A DNA stretch of 64,000 nt from assembly GCF_003597395.2 (NCBI RefSeq), contig NC_133774.1, positions 45,559,485 to 45,623,484 of the forward strand, written 5' to 3'. Position numbers and translations under genes: made by a program. Under the pieces are notes generated by a model, which saw nothing but the letters and a program-made list of their open reading frames with translations, made no database searches and was not told the origin of the DNA. This stretch comes from Chelonoidis abingdonii (taxonomy: Eukaryota; Chordata; Testudines; Testudinidae). Shown here in pieces: positions 46,867-58,918 of this stretch. Position 1 is the first letter of the stretch, and each line of letters begins with the position of its first letter.

Positions 46867-47741
46867 AGACACACATACTCATAACGTAACTCTTGATTTG
46901 AAAAAGTAGATTAATTTTTTTTAGCCAGTAGAGGGAGCTCAAACAATGGCATTATTAACAGAAGAGACATGCAGTTCAAAATACATATTAAGATAATGTT
47001 CTAACGTTGTGAGGCACATCCCCCAAAACAAATCAGCAACGCTTCCTCCTGGGTTGGTGTTAAGAGGCCTTACTAGAGAGATGTTAACAGTCTCAAGGCT
47101 CAGACAGGGATAAGGATGGCTCCTAGCTGGAATTCTAGATTCCTTTTTAACAGTTATTGAATACAAAACTCCTATTTAAATGCCCTGATTTCATGACATG
47201 CAGAAACAGTTTACAAAGGGAGACACAATATGATGTTAACTGTCCTTCCTGGACAATTGGACAGTTTGGGGGTGGATAAGGGCAAAGAGATCCTTCCACT
47301 GGTTCAAATGCTCCCCACATTTAGCCTAGCGTGACAACATGTCCCTAACTGGGTGAGACAGTCCCAAAATGTACATTTCAAGTCCCAGAACCAGGCTGAA
47401 TGCGTCTGGAACAGCATTTATCCCAGCTTCTCTGCAGCACCGCTCTGCGCCTGCCCAAGCCTCAAGGGCAGTGCCAAATTCTTCCCGGTGGGAGGCTGAG
47501 GTGTACCTCAGCCCTGCTCCCTCTGTGGTCCTACACCCTGTTCCTTCTCTTATTCTGAGGCTCCACCTCCTCGTCAGGCCAGGAACCAGAGCCAGGCATT
47601 AGTAAAAGCTGCCCAAGGAGACCGGGCTGCTGTGGGGAACTCCAGAGTCCTGGACCCTTCACCGATCCAGGGAGTGGGGGTGGGGGACATGGGCCGAGGG
47701 CTTTTCTTGGCACCACAGTCCCCTGCCCAGAGCTGGTAGAG

Positions 47742-47950
47742 CAGAGGTCCCCAAACTGTGGGGTGCATGGAGGAACGTTTGGGGACATGGCAGGGCCCAG
47801 GCAGAAAGTGATCACCACCTGACCCCAGTTGGCCCCTAGCTGTGCTCTGGCCCCACCCCCAGCTGTAGCCCCACTTCCAGGCCTGGCGGGGTGGATGCAG
47901 ACAGGGATTGGGGGTTGAGGGGGCAACCATGATAAATTTGGAGACTGCTG
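47742..47950. mobile_element. hAT-type element
   Basis: Left end cagaggtccccaaactgtgg; right end aaatttggagactgctg (decayed inverse). Flanks TGGTAGAG and ACGTAGAG agree in 6 of 8 bp. GC-rich; ORFs across it are shadows. Confidence 0.7.
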
Positions 47951-49021
47951 ACGTAGAGGGTCGAGGGCTCCCCATGGTAGCCTGGGCTCCCTGGGTGGTT
48001 CTTACCAATGCCCAGTTCCAGCTTCTGGTCTGACCAGCAGGCAGGGCCTTGGGGAAGAGAAGCAGCAGGGGGCAGGGCTCTTGTATGTGTCACATTTTTG
48101 CATTTTGAAAAGGTGGTCAACCTAATGTAGCCCAATGAACGTTATCATTTGATGGACTATGTGAGATGAGTTGTAGACAGTATTCCAGTTTTTAACAGAC
48201 GTGCTGTTGTAAAGAAAAAGCCTCATGTTGCCTGGCAATTTATTGGCACTATCGGCATAAAGGCGAAGGTCTGAATGGACATGGCTTGTGTCTGTTCTAT
48301 ATCTTTTTGGCAAAACTGTCATCACTCTTTCTGACACTAACTCAGCTCCACCATGGTAGGGGCACTAGTGCCTGTGTTTTTAACTCTGTGTGATCTGACC
48401 ATGTTCAAAGTAAGCCTGAACCACTCGGTGTTGAACACACTGATGACCAGTCTGCATTAGTCCTCCCACAACTTCTACCATTAGTGGAGCTACTCCAGTG
48501 GTAGTAACAGGAACTTTTTTACTCACAATCACCAGTGCAGGGAAGGCTCTGGAGACTGAAGTGCCCTTGCACACCTACCATAGGTAAGGACAAGGTCCAT
48601 CCAGGTGTGAGCTGAGTCAGAGTAGCAAGGTAGTGTGCGGAAGATGATTGTGCTATGCCTATTGGTCCAGATTTACAAACGCAGGCCTCCATTTTTGCGC
48701 ATGACATAACAGTAGGCATAATTCATGTCACGTCATGTTTGGGCACCTGACTCTACCCACAACAAGGTAACTGCAACATACATTCAATTTCTTCAACTTA
48801 GTTTTCCCCCTGTAAGTCTTTTTTTCATAAACGGATACAAGTAGACTCATGCACCTTCTCTCTCCGACTTGCACACACAACATCAGCCTGCAATCAAAAC
48901 AACTATCAAATACTCAAGCTATTTCTCCTGCCGGCTAAGGAGGAAGAAAGAGATTATTTCTATTTTGAATTACCTGGGAGGTGCTTAGACACTACAATGT
49001 ACATCTGTAGATTAAACACCT

Positions 49022-49800
49022 AAGCCTATGTCTACACTGCAGTTGGGAGGGGAGATTCCCAGTGCGGGTATACAGACAGACTCGCACTAAAAATAGTATC
49101 AGGGGGTAGCCGTGTTAGTCTAGATCTGTAAAAGCAGCAAAGAGTCCTGCGGCACCTTACAGACTAACAGATGTTAGTCTATAAGGTGCCACAGGACTCT
49201 TCGCTGCTTTTACTAAAAATAGCAACATGAGCATTGCTGTATGGGGGGCGGCTCAGGCTAGCCTCCCAAGTCCAAGCCACTCAACGTCTGGGCTCAGGCA
49301 GCTAGCCCATGCAACCACCAGTGCCCCAACAGCCACACTGGTATTTTTAGCGTGCTAGCTGAAGCAGAGCTCGCAGAGTCTGTCCACCTGTGCTGGGAAT
49401 CTCAGTTGCAGCTCCCCAAGGATATGTCTACACTGCAGACTCTGACTCAGTTTGAGCCCAAGCCCCATTCTGTCTGCACACAAACCAGTCTGATTTGGTC
49501 AGCAAATACTCAGAACCCAGGTCCATGGACACTGCTAGTGGGGTGGGTGGGAGCCCAAGTCCCACTGTGACTTGGGTCCAAACGCTGCCATTCTGCAGTG
49601 TGGACGCAGCTCAGACTGCAGATTTGAGTCAGTAGGACTGTGTAGGGCAGTATGGCTGCATCAGCAATGGCTGTGAGACCCAGGGTCAGCATTTGTAAGC
49701 CCAGGTTTACCATGCAGTGTGGATGCTCAAGTGTGGTCTTGGAAACACCAAGTCCACAAGCCCAGGTCCCACAGAGGGTTCACAATGCAGTGTAGAAATA
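49022..49800. repeat. GTCTACACTGCAG-type repeat block
   Basis: Repeated words tatgtctacactgcag at 49026 and 49425, and inverse ctgcagtgtggac near 49600, suggest one or two MITEs of the TACACTGCAG class. Limits are uncertain. A Penelope foldback is inserted in it. Confidence 0.45.
49097..49211. mobile_element. 115-bp Penelope-type foldback insert
   Basis: Starts atcagggggtagccgtgtta. Arm aagcagcaaagagtcctg...cttacagactaac is followed at once by its inverse gttagtctataagg...aggactcttcgctgctttt. Perfect 11-bp target duplication ACTAAAAATAG (49086-49096, 49212-49222). Same terminal family as 32885-34437. Confidence 0.85.
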
Positions 49801-50965
49801 CCTTCTAAGTGACTAGACAGTCTGCAAATAACTGCAGACATAAATCGCAGGTATAAAAACAGAAGCCTGTTAAATAGTGCTTGAAAAGTAAATGTTTTGT
49901 GCCTTTTTTATGATTCTTTATGATGTATAAAGAAGGTGTAAAATTTTATTTCCCCCCTTCAAAATACCAGGGATATTGAGTTGTTTGTTTTTTTTGAGTG
50001 GCCTTTTGAAAATGTGGGCTTGGAGCTTTTTCAGCCCTCAGCTGAAAGGGAGTGGGAGTGCTGAATCCTTAACAAAGGAAGCTTCCCTCCCACCAAACTG
50101 TTTTTAGTTAAGTAAGTGCTGCAGCCAACCAAAATACAAAGAACCTGATTCTCCGCTCCATTACACCATGGCTTTTCCCCACAACAATCAGTATAAAGCA
50201 GTGGAAAATCAGGACCAAGGAAGTGTGGGTGGTGGATTTTTTTTTTTAAACACTTCTGAATAATTCTTATTTCCTCTTTCGATTAATCAGGCTTCATTTC
50301 CTTGGTTTTTCAGATGTCATTAATCTGCTAATTCTCAAGTCTCCAAGGGTGAACAAAACCTGAATTTCTCATGTAGAACCACTCCCCGGTCCCACAAAAA
50401 TTTAAAAACAAACCTTTTAGGTTTTCTTTCTACATCATAAAGAAGCGGCACCATCTCAATGTTTATTGCTCTGCAATTGACCTTTACGGCTGAATTGAAA
50501 ACATAGCCAATTTTGTGAATAAACTGACTTCAGTCTCCAAGGCCGTTTAAACTAAAACTTTTTATGAGCACTGAAATTCAGAGAAATAAAATCCAAATCA
50601 ACAGGAAGTGCTTCTGCAGTTCTGCCCTATAACTGCTGATATTTAATCTTTTTGTGGAATCCCAATAACTGTGTCAATAGCTTTGCCCTTTCGATGTAAC
50701 ATTCAGAGAGCAGTAAAATGGAAATATGTACTGCAGATACTTGAAAAATAAATACAGTGGTCTTGATTCACCACAGTATAACTCCATATTTTCACCCATG
50801 TAACTCCACTGACAACAATGGAGTCATGGCAACATACTTCTAGTGTAATGGAGTGGAGAACTGGGCCCAGGATGTATTACTATTCACTGTGCAGCCTGTT
50901 AGTGAATGCTGCAGAAAGCAAGAGTCAGGGCCCATTTATGTGAGAAATGAGTTGGATTTTTTTAC

Positions 50966-51138
50966 CTCATCGATATCTGAGCATGCAACTCCATTTCCTG
51001 TGAACCCTTCGGGACAGGGCCCACACTGAAATCCATCTGCTGTCTCTGTGCACCTGACCCCCCTGAAACAGGAGCTGGCTTCGCATTTGGGTTTAGGGGG
51101 CACTGGGGGCTCAGTTGGAAAGTTTGTAGCTCCCAAAC
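50966..51138 (-). CDS. THBS4: THBS4 exon 7: proline-rich linker and EGF-like module 1
   Basis: The 173-bp exon starts with GT completing Gly and encodes a Pro-rich spacer ([12 protein letters not shown]). A first EGF-like module follows ([25 protein letters not shown]), and then SDIDE, the start of the next Ca-binding EGF. It ends at a codon border after Glu (donor gtaaaa). The six-Cys EGF pattern is completed across the exon border. The spacer is shorter in Pro runs than human (PPAPPAPPTRPP) but in the same place. Confidence 0.96.
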
Positions 51139-52969
51139 CTTTGAGTAGAAAGAACAGCAGTTTTAGCGATTCAAGGAAATATCCATCATGCATTTCAATT
51201 GACAAGAGTTCTAAGGAGATACCTAATCCACTGCTGAGCAGTGGGATTGTGTTTCTGCATCATAAATATCCTTTATGTTGGCTGGGCTGGGGCTGCGGCA
51301 GTAGCAACTTCTTGGATTGTGATTGAGGAGACTTGTTAGGAACTGATCAAGAACCTACAGAATAGTGGAGGTTAAGGCTATGCTGCATATGTCACAGCGA
51401 TATGGATGTCTTTCTGCTTAGTTAGTCCCAGAGCAGATGTATAACTTCTGATGCTGGCCAGAGGAAAGCAATAAGTGCAGGTTAGAGTGACCTAACAAGG
51501 ACAAATGGGGAACAGGTCCCAAAGGGATTACAGGTTGATGGTATTATTGGAAAAACAAGGTGAGCCATTACTCTGGCTAAATCAACAATGCTGCCCTCAG
51601 TGTAAAAAACAGAGCTATTATTTCGCCTCAGAGAGATCAAAATTTACAAGGAGTGAAAAAAGGAGAGGGAGGAGGCAGCAGCAAGTGGCAGAATATTGAA
51701 TATGTGACAGAGTATCCACAACATTGTTTCATGTACTAAGACTGACCGGAGGGGGAAAGGAAAAATCTGGGACAAGGAGACAGGTGCCAAAATGGTACCA
51801 ATGCATGTAATTTATCCTTTCAGCTGATTAACACAGTGCAGGCTTTAAAGAAACTTCCTGTGGCTCTAGTCTTTGTCTCACATGTGTGAAAACTAAGTTA
51901 GCTGAAGCTCAATCAAGGTGAGATTCAGTGGAGGGATGATAATTTGAGAAAAGCTATTGGAAGATCTGGCAACAATTATGCCTACTCCTCTGAATAAGCG
52001 TGTGTGTCCTCTGCTGGTAAAAGAGTTGGCATTTAGGGGATCTGTTGGATTCCCAGCTATGTTAGAGGATTCTTCAAAAAGGCTTTTATAATCCTCTCTG
52101 GCCATTTCTTTTGAATGCAGACCTTGCTACTGTATCTACGCCTGTGTCACCTCAGGATTAGACTACTTCAAGGATTAGACTACTTCAATGCAAGGTTTGT
52201 ATAGGGTCCCTAAATCAGCCTGGCAATGCAAGCTGGTGCCAAATGTGGCTGTTTGCTTATTCATTTATTCTACTAAGGCTCTTACACTGCTTAATATGCA
52301 TGTTATCTCCCAGGGATATGTGGCACGATCTGCATTCAGGTAGAATCTGAGGAGTTGAGCTGTGCATAGTAGGTTTTAGAAAGATCAGTGGGTGAGGTAA
52401 TATTTTTACCTCACCCACTTAGTGTCTCCAATATCCCGGGACCAACATGGCTACAACAATACTACATACATAGTGGTTTTGACCTTCCTACTGCGGATTC
52501 CCTCCATCTCTCCCCACACGAAATACTGCCAGAATGGTGGTCACCACAGGTGCTGGAGCACCATCACTTGAAAAGAGAGGGAACTGCTATCAGGATAAGC
52601 TCTTTGATGGGCTCTGCACTAGAACTGAACTGACTCTTGGTCTGAAATAGCCTGAATGCAGTTTACCTTCCTGGTATGATAAAAGGCTAAGCTCCTGGGG
52701 TAGGGCATGATGAGGGTTGCTTGTTTTGGATGAGGTAGAGTATTGTTTGGTTTTGACTGGTTATTTTCTGCTTTTGGGGGGAGCAGAAGCTTAAGGCTTT
52801 ACCCCAATAGGAATCTATTTTTAACTTAAGTCAAAGATGCTTAGAACCCAGAAGAATAGGCTCATTTTTCAATGCTTCCTATAAATCAAATAGTGGCAAT
52901 CCAGTGGGAATTGTTTTTAAACAATTGCAAATCTTATGTTAATTTTATAGGAAATACAGGAATACTTAC
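51139..52969 (-). other. THBS4: THBS4 intron 6
   Basis: 1.8 kb. Only the small family A Penelope fragment at 52378-52468 is recognised. Confidence 0.6.
52378..52468. mobile_element. Small Penelope-type fragment (family A foldback)
   Basis: gtgggtgaggtaatattttt followed by inverse acctcacccactt, then ccaatatcccgggaccaaca. Flanks CATAGTAGGTTTT (52365-52377) and CATAGTGGTTTT (52469-52480) look like a slightly changed target duplication. Confidence 0.6.
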
Positions 52970-53021
52970 CACATGCCTGGCATTCTGCTATAGTATTTCT
53001 CAAAAAAGTTGTTTCCTTGAT
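52970..53021 (-). CDS. THBS4: THBS4 exon 6: end of coiled coil with inter-chain Cys pair
   Basis: The 52-bp exon encodes IKETTFLRNTIAECQACG, with the final Gly split onto exon 7. The C-x-x-C in AECQAC is the conserved pair that forms disulphides between subunits next to the pentamer coil. Human has V where this gene has I at the first position. Donor gtaagtatt, acceptor ctaaag. It is the shortest coding exon except 15, 18 and 22. Confidence 0.95.
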
Positions 53022-53880
53022 CTTTAGGGTATAGAAAATATGTATTAGTTAAGTGATGCTATTTTGTGCCTGGCTGCCATTATATCTTGTCTAGATGTTA
53101 ATAAAATCACTGACCATTCACAAAGTGCCTTACAATGACAGGTTCTGATTTTGCAAATGCTTACTCCCAAGCATGGTGCTTATTAGCATGAGTAGTCCTA
53201 TCATCTTCTATGGAGAACAACTCTTGTATAGATTGTACCTTGACTTCCATAGGGACACTCATGGTGGTGAGATTTATGGCCACGATTCAGTCCATCCCTA
53301 TTTAGCAATGCATTTAGTAGGTGCATAACTTTAGGCACACGTTTAGATCCCATTGACTTAAATGGGACTTCAGCATGCGCTTGAGCATTTCGCTGAATAG
53401 AAGTTTACTTAAGCATATGCCTAAATGCTTTGCTGAACTGGAGCCTAAGTGCTGTAGAAAGAGTTTGCAGAATCAAGCCCATAATTAGTAAAGGATGTTT
53501 AGCAAATCAGTAAAACACTAGCGACTTCACATCAATGAGGCCAATAGTGCAATTAATTTACTTTCCTTTTACATGTGCAAGACTACCTTTAGCTAGCTAG
53601 CCAATGGGCTAGAATAGTAGCTGCGGCTTTTCTCCACTCTGAATGCAGGGGTTTCTGGGGACTGGATCTATATAAGTGGGCCATCTCCTGCCCCACCTCC
53701 AGTGGCCCCTCCATAACATGCCAAAGTTGTAGTTCCCCTACAAGGTCATTTCACTCCCACTGCGCAGACAGAAAGCTTTGTATAGGAGCATCACACTTAG
53801 GTAAAATCTGCCCTAATGCTGCACAAAGCAGTGCTCTAAGCTGGATCTGAGGGATTGACACTGAAAGCCTCATACAGTAC
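53022..53880 (-). other. THBS4: THBS4 intron 5
   Basis: 859 bp. About 53145-53460 carries a palindromic repeat (ttactcccaagcatggtgc, aatgggacttcagcatgcgc, aagcatatgcctaaatgctttg) of a kind common in reptile genomes; class unknown. Confidence 0.5.
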
Positions 53881-53963
53881 CTGCTGCCTGAGAAGGTCTT
53901 TCACATCTCCTAGTATTTGGTTCATTTGCATCATTTGACCCATGAATTGCTTATTAAAATTAT
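53881..53963 (-). CDS. THBS4: THBS4 exon 5: oligomerisation coiled coil
   Basis: The 83-bp exon completes an Asp codon with AT and then encodes [19 protein letters not shown] followed by KDLLRQQ. Hydrophobic residues recur at heptad spacing (F, M, M, I, L, V, L, L). This is the family's five-stranded coiled coil, which assembles THBS4 into pentamers in the ER. The acceptor ctacag lies directly above 53963 and the donor GT at 53879-53880. The exon keeps phase with both neighbours. Confidence 0.96.
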
Positions 53964-56324
53964 CTGTAGGGACAACAAAAATGAGAAAAGGCATGCACAA
54001 CGTTAGTAGCTTTTTGTTCATTTGCCAAGATCAACAGTGAAATCTTAACTGAAATTGTCTTAAAGGACGAGCTAGAGCAGATAATTCATAATATCTTAGC
54101 ATCAGCAGGGAGAGAACACAAGGGGAAGTACAATAGCTTTATCTTTTAGGAGAGCATCTGTGTGAACTCAATATTCTTCAAAGATACTGGATTCAAAGCA
54201 CTGAAGATTGAACTCCTTTTTAGCAACACACATGGAAGAACAAAGGCAGAGGAAACGCAAACTTCTCCACATTGGTGCAACATGGTGGGAGAACAATCTT
54301 CAAGAGTTAGAGGACAGTTCTAGCTCCATGCCCGTTCAATGTCTGGACTCTTTGCTGATACTGTCAACAAGTACACCAGTTAGAACCAGCTGTGTTGCTG
54401 GCTCCACTAGAAACCAGACTGAGATGACTAATCTCAGGCAAGGTGACCATATTTTCAAAATAAAAAGGAGACGCTTCTGTGGTGGTGTTTTTTAGGGTCA
54501 CAAAATAGCCATACGAAAGAAATGTGTGCTGATGCCACTACTGCCCATTTCTGACTCAGCAGCAACATGTTCATATTTTTCAGAGTGGAGGACTTCTTCC
54601 ATTTACTGAATGTTCTGAATCAGTTTATCATGATGCACTAGACATGTCAATAATATTCACTGAGAGTTAAAGAACAGATGTGATAGTATCTACTCTCTTT
54701 TGACTTTTCTTTCCACTCTGAACACTGTTCATCACACTGAAAGCTAGTTCCCTGGGACTTCTTGTTCCTGGTAAACACAGATCAAATTCTGCTCAGTAGA
54801 GCAGTACATCTTGAATATATATTTTGTTATTATTATAACATATATACAAGTTTTGATAGTCTAAATGAAAACTGAAGACATTTGAGGTGTCTTGAAATAA
54901 GTTTGTGGGATGCCAGGATACCATATGAAAAGCCAGTCCTCTCGTGGCAGAACCAAGACACGTGTTTACTTTAACTTCAGGACACCCTAAAGCCATCAAA
55001 TAGTATCAACAACTAGTCACTACCCATCTGGCCTAGATTTGAACTGATGAGAGGTGAAACACTTAGTATCTCCAAATTAGGGCTTTCTGACCCATCTTGC
55101 TGTGTGTCTGTGTATAACTCTCACTCAAGTGCCAATTCATTTACTCCTTTTGTTAATTTAAATCTAGATATCTGTGCAAGATTCACAAGATATGTATTGA
55201 TATTTTTGCATTCTAAGTGGGTAGAGTATTTTGAAACTGTTAACTCACATATAGCCACTATATATTTTTCATATATTTTATATGCTGTAGTATTGAATGC
55301 TTGTATGGAAATTGGTCTTATTAATGTTTACTAAATTGTTTTGTACTTCAAAGCATTTCTGATCTGATCCCAGGCATGCTCAGGGGACTTGACCAATTTG
55401 ACAGATAAGGGCTGTTCTTCATTTCAGATTGTTCTCATCAAAATAATAAAGAAGCTGAGGCAACCTCGAAATGCTGCATCTGTTCAGTCCCAACTTTTAT
55501 TTTTTTGGGAGACTTAATATCTTGGCCATTTCAAAAATACTTAAGTCTGGAACTTTGGCTTGCAAGCTGTCAGGCCAGATGTAATAACTTTTTCTTTACA
55601 AAGAATTGGTTTAGCCATTATTGATTGAGAGCTGCAAAAAATGTAAAATTCTTAAGGTTTCAGAGGTTGCTTTGTTGCCAGCCTCTAAATCAAAAACAGA
55701 TCACGTCTGAACACTTTTTTTTGTAGACTTTTAAACCTTAAGGTGGACTAATGACTTTTAGTGCTGTGAATTATACAGGATGGTTTTGAAATGCCTGGAT
55801 ATCTAAATTTGCATGCACCAAAAATGCTTCCCATAACATTTTTTCTTCTACATTTAAAGCCAAATCCTGCCCCCAGTCTGCAGTTGGAGTAGGTCCTAAA
55901 CGTAGGAGAATGATCAAAGCTCCACTGCAAAAACCAGGCTTCAGAGAAGCTGTTAACACAGTTGTTTAGCAACCACATGGCACAAGTAGTGTCCCATGGC
56001 AGCTTGTTCCAGGAGGGCATTGGGGCAAGTCAGAGGTGTGGCCAATAGGTATGAAACTAAATGGATCTACTAGCCCAGTTCTGTGTCAGCCAACTAAATG
56101 AGCCGGGCTGCTGTTAAATGCCTCACCCTGGTTTTGCATACTGTAAAAATCTAGGTTTTGTATCTGTAAGTGCATGCTAATTTATGGGAAAGAAGAAGGA
56201 ACCTTTAGAACTAAACCCCTCAAGATTTGTACATCTAAACAAAAATATAAAGTATCATGGAAACGGAAACCTGCAACAGGGGACATCTGAAGCTACATGC
56301 AAAGCATATCCAGTCATCATTATT

Positions 56325-56790
56325 AAGGGTACGATTCTGTCATGGAAGTTATGGATTCCATGACTTTTGGGGACCTCCAGGACTTCTGCATTGGAAGGGC
56401 CAGAGCAGCAGTTAGGCATAGGGCTGCTGGAGCAGTGGTTGGCAGCCGGTACCCAGGGCTGCCAGAGCAGCAGCCCCAGGGCTGAAGCAGCAGGAGTGGA
56501 GGGGCGGTTTGGGGTTGCAGCGCAGCTGGAGCAGCTGCTGCAGTCATCCCCAGGGCTGCCAGAGCAGTGGCAGGCGGCTAGACCCTGGGGCCACCGGAGC
56601 AGCAGCCCCCAATGGTCCCTCTCCAGAAGCGCTCCCACTGTTAGTCATGTTTCTCCCCTTCCCCCCTCCCCCAAGGTATTTTTAGTAAAAGTTAGGGACA
56701 GGTCATGGACTTCCATGAATTTCTGTTTATTGTCCACAACGTGTCCCTGACTTCTACTAAAAATACCCATGACATAATCTTAACCTTAAT
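56325..56790. mobile_element. Foldback repeat with GTCATGGA(A)GT blocks
   Basis: Left: aagggtacgattctgtcatgg; right: tttttagtaaaagttaggga, then inverse tccctgacttctactaaaaa. A GC-rich middle of CAG/CTG-rich words (agagcagcagccccagggctg). I recognise it as a multicopy turtle repeat; class unknown. Confidence 0.55.
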
Positions 56791-57908
56791 CATTATGAAG
56801 TTCTAACGCATACAAATAGCTGATCAGGCATTTTTCGAGGAACTTTTTTTTCCATCAGAAAATGCTGATTTGTGGAAACTGAAACTTTTAGAGAAAATGG
56901 AATTTCTAGTCAAAATGAGAGCACTTCCATCCCAGAATACCCAACAGTCTGATGGTTAGGCACTTGCCTAGAGTAATCCAGATTCAAGTCTCTGCGTTGG
57001 AGCAGGGACATCTGAGGGGAATGCCCCAACCACCAGGCTGTAGACTATTAGAGGTTCTCTTTTGCAGGATAAAAACAACTTTTTAAACCTTGAAAATTTT
57101 AGTGAAACAGAATTCTTGTTTTCCAGACAGGGTAGTCTTGTGTAAAAATGATGTACCCTGTTTCGCAACTATCAATCCTAATTAAAATGATTAAGGCTGT
57201 GGTTTTGCCAGGAGGTGGCAGGGGAGAGAAGATTTGCCACAGATCCTGTATTTTTATTTACAAGGACATTTTTAGTCTTAAACTGGCCCTATTGGCTTCA
57301 CTGTCTTATGTAATGCTAACATCTTGTATGCACAACATTTACCTGTTCTTCTCCTCCCTACCCCCAGATGCTATGAAAACAGTCACAATTTGTCATTAAA
57401 TCACTTTGCTCTGCCCTGTCTACTCCTCCACCTCTTACTGTCCAGGAGAGCAATCACAACAGCCCTTACCCATTTTCCTTCTCCCTACCCCTGATGGCTC
57501 AATAACCAGGAACCATGTTACATGTAAAAAGAAATCTGTTTTAAAAATCCAAAATAATTAGATCCTCTGCTTCAAGCAGAACCATCTCACAAGCTGGGTG
57601 AGAGCCGGAGCTAAAGAGCAGTTGAATTGGCCTGCACCCCTTCAAACAAGAAAAGCCCTTTTCCAGCACCACTGACTTTCCCATAACTATATCAATGACA
57701 CGCTGCTTTGTTACATGTATCTGTGACTGTGTTCCTCTCCGTCCTGTGACATTTGAAAAAAATGTGCATGATGTCGTCATGGCTATGATTCTATCTGGTT
57801 GCCCTCATTAATTTGAACAATTTCTTCAGGTTTATAAAATACACTGTAATTAGTTCCTCAGGTGTAGAACTGATAAATGAAATTGTTTTTAATTGTTCAC
57901 TTTATTAA

Positions 57909-58772
57909 TGTAACTTCTGTTCACCATTCACTACACTTGCCATATTGTAATTCAAACCCCATTTTAAAACACTCACTCCATCTTGTAAAAGCTTCCTCCA
58001 ACCTTCATTTTTGCAAACCCTGCTGTAATCTTATTAGTTAGTTTAGATGTGTGAATGAGGCATGTATGGATGATAAAATCAACCTCCAGCCCCAGCCTGT
58101 CCTGATGAGGTGAAGTTCAACTACCAACGGCTGAAGACCTAGACAACAGTGAAACAAAGTAAAAAGCATCCACCCTAAAAAGAAAAGGACAAAAGAACAA
58201 CAGAAGGAAGATCAAAGCCAGGTTCAAGGCTGAAAGTCACGCCTGCAATTGACGGGTGATCAATCCAAACCCAAAGGTAGCGTGACACACCAAGACTATA
58301 GACTTTGAATCCAAACTAAAAGCCTGTAAAAAAGAAGGGTGAGATAAGAGACTTTGGGTAACATTCTGCTGCCAACATGGAGCCAGCCACCTGCTGATTA
58401 ATTTAACAACAGCAGAATGAAGCAACTCCCATGAACTAACATAGGGAAAAATCCCTATAAAGCTGGACTCTGAAGACTGAGGACTTTGAGTCTATGGTTC
58501 TGCTGCCAGCCTCCAGGAGCATCAGGTGCACCTGACCCGGACTCGGCTCCACTCTTGTGTACAGGGTACCTGGCCAGTATTCTGTCACAAGCAACTTTAG
58601 GCTGGTAACTATAATATCTATCCAGAACTTGTATGAATGATTGTGTGAATGGATATATAGGAATAAGTAGCTAAACAACGTTGTTTGCTGTTATCTTTTA
58701 TTTTATTATGGTATTTACAATAAATGTGACAAATGTCTTGTCCCCTTTAATAAGATCCTTATTGGTATAACA
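57909..58772 (+). mobile_element. LTR-like repeat (solo LTR candidate)
   Basis: Begins tgtaacttctgttcaccatt and ends near attggtataaca (TG...CA). AATAAA near 58722 lies about 50 bp before the end, placed as in an LTR R/U5 region. No protein-coding sequence. A flanking duplication is not clear. Confidence 0.45.
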
Positions 58773-58812
58773 CAGAATATCTTAGGGAGGCAGGGTATTT
58801 TAACTTATTTAC

Positions 58813-58918
58813 CTGTGTTCTGAGTAGCAGGCTCATTCTGCTGAAGGAAGCAATCTTGCAGACTTGCTACTTGGGAAAGTGAGCCTTTCACTACTAGCTT
58901 CAGCTCATCCAAAGTGAC
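58813..58918 (-). CDS. THBS4: THBS4 exon 4: end of N-terminal domain
   Basis: The 106-bp exon encodes [20 protein letters not shown], then [12 protein letters not shown] and the first base of the next codon. It matches the human segment that closes the laminin-G-like fold ([19 protein letters not shown]). The second conserved Cys of the domain is in LQDC. The donor GT is at 58811-58812 and the acceptor AG at 58919-58920. The linker after the domain is short and variable, as in other THBS4 proteins. Confidence 0.96.

Larger units (their letters stand above)
45016..50965 (-). other. THBS4: THBS4 intron 7
   Basis: 5.9 kb. Right copy of the 232-bp repeat, CR1 (45563-46507), MITE (46746-46866), hAT (47742-47950), and a Penelope foldback (49097-49211) lodged in a MITE-like block (about 49022-49800). 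49800-50965 shows nothing recognised. Confidence 0.6.
53964..58812 (-). other. THBS4: THBS4 intron 4
   Basis: 4.8 kb. Foldback repeat at 56325-56790 and an LTR-like element at 57909-58772. 54000-56300 is mostly unremarkable, with a short gaccatattttcaaaat block near 54444 that may be a decayed MITE end. Confidence 0.55.

Noticed and set aside
47531..48135. Several overlapping 99-144-codon minus-strand ORFs
   Set aside because: Pro/Gly-rich shadow frames over GC-rich repeat including a hAT; no domain or splice support.
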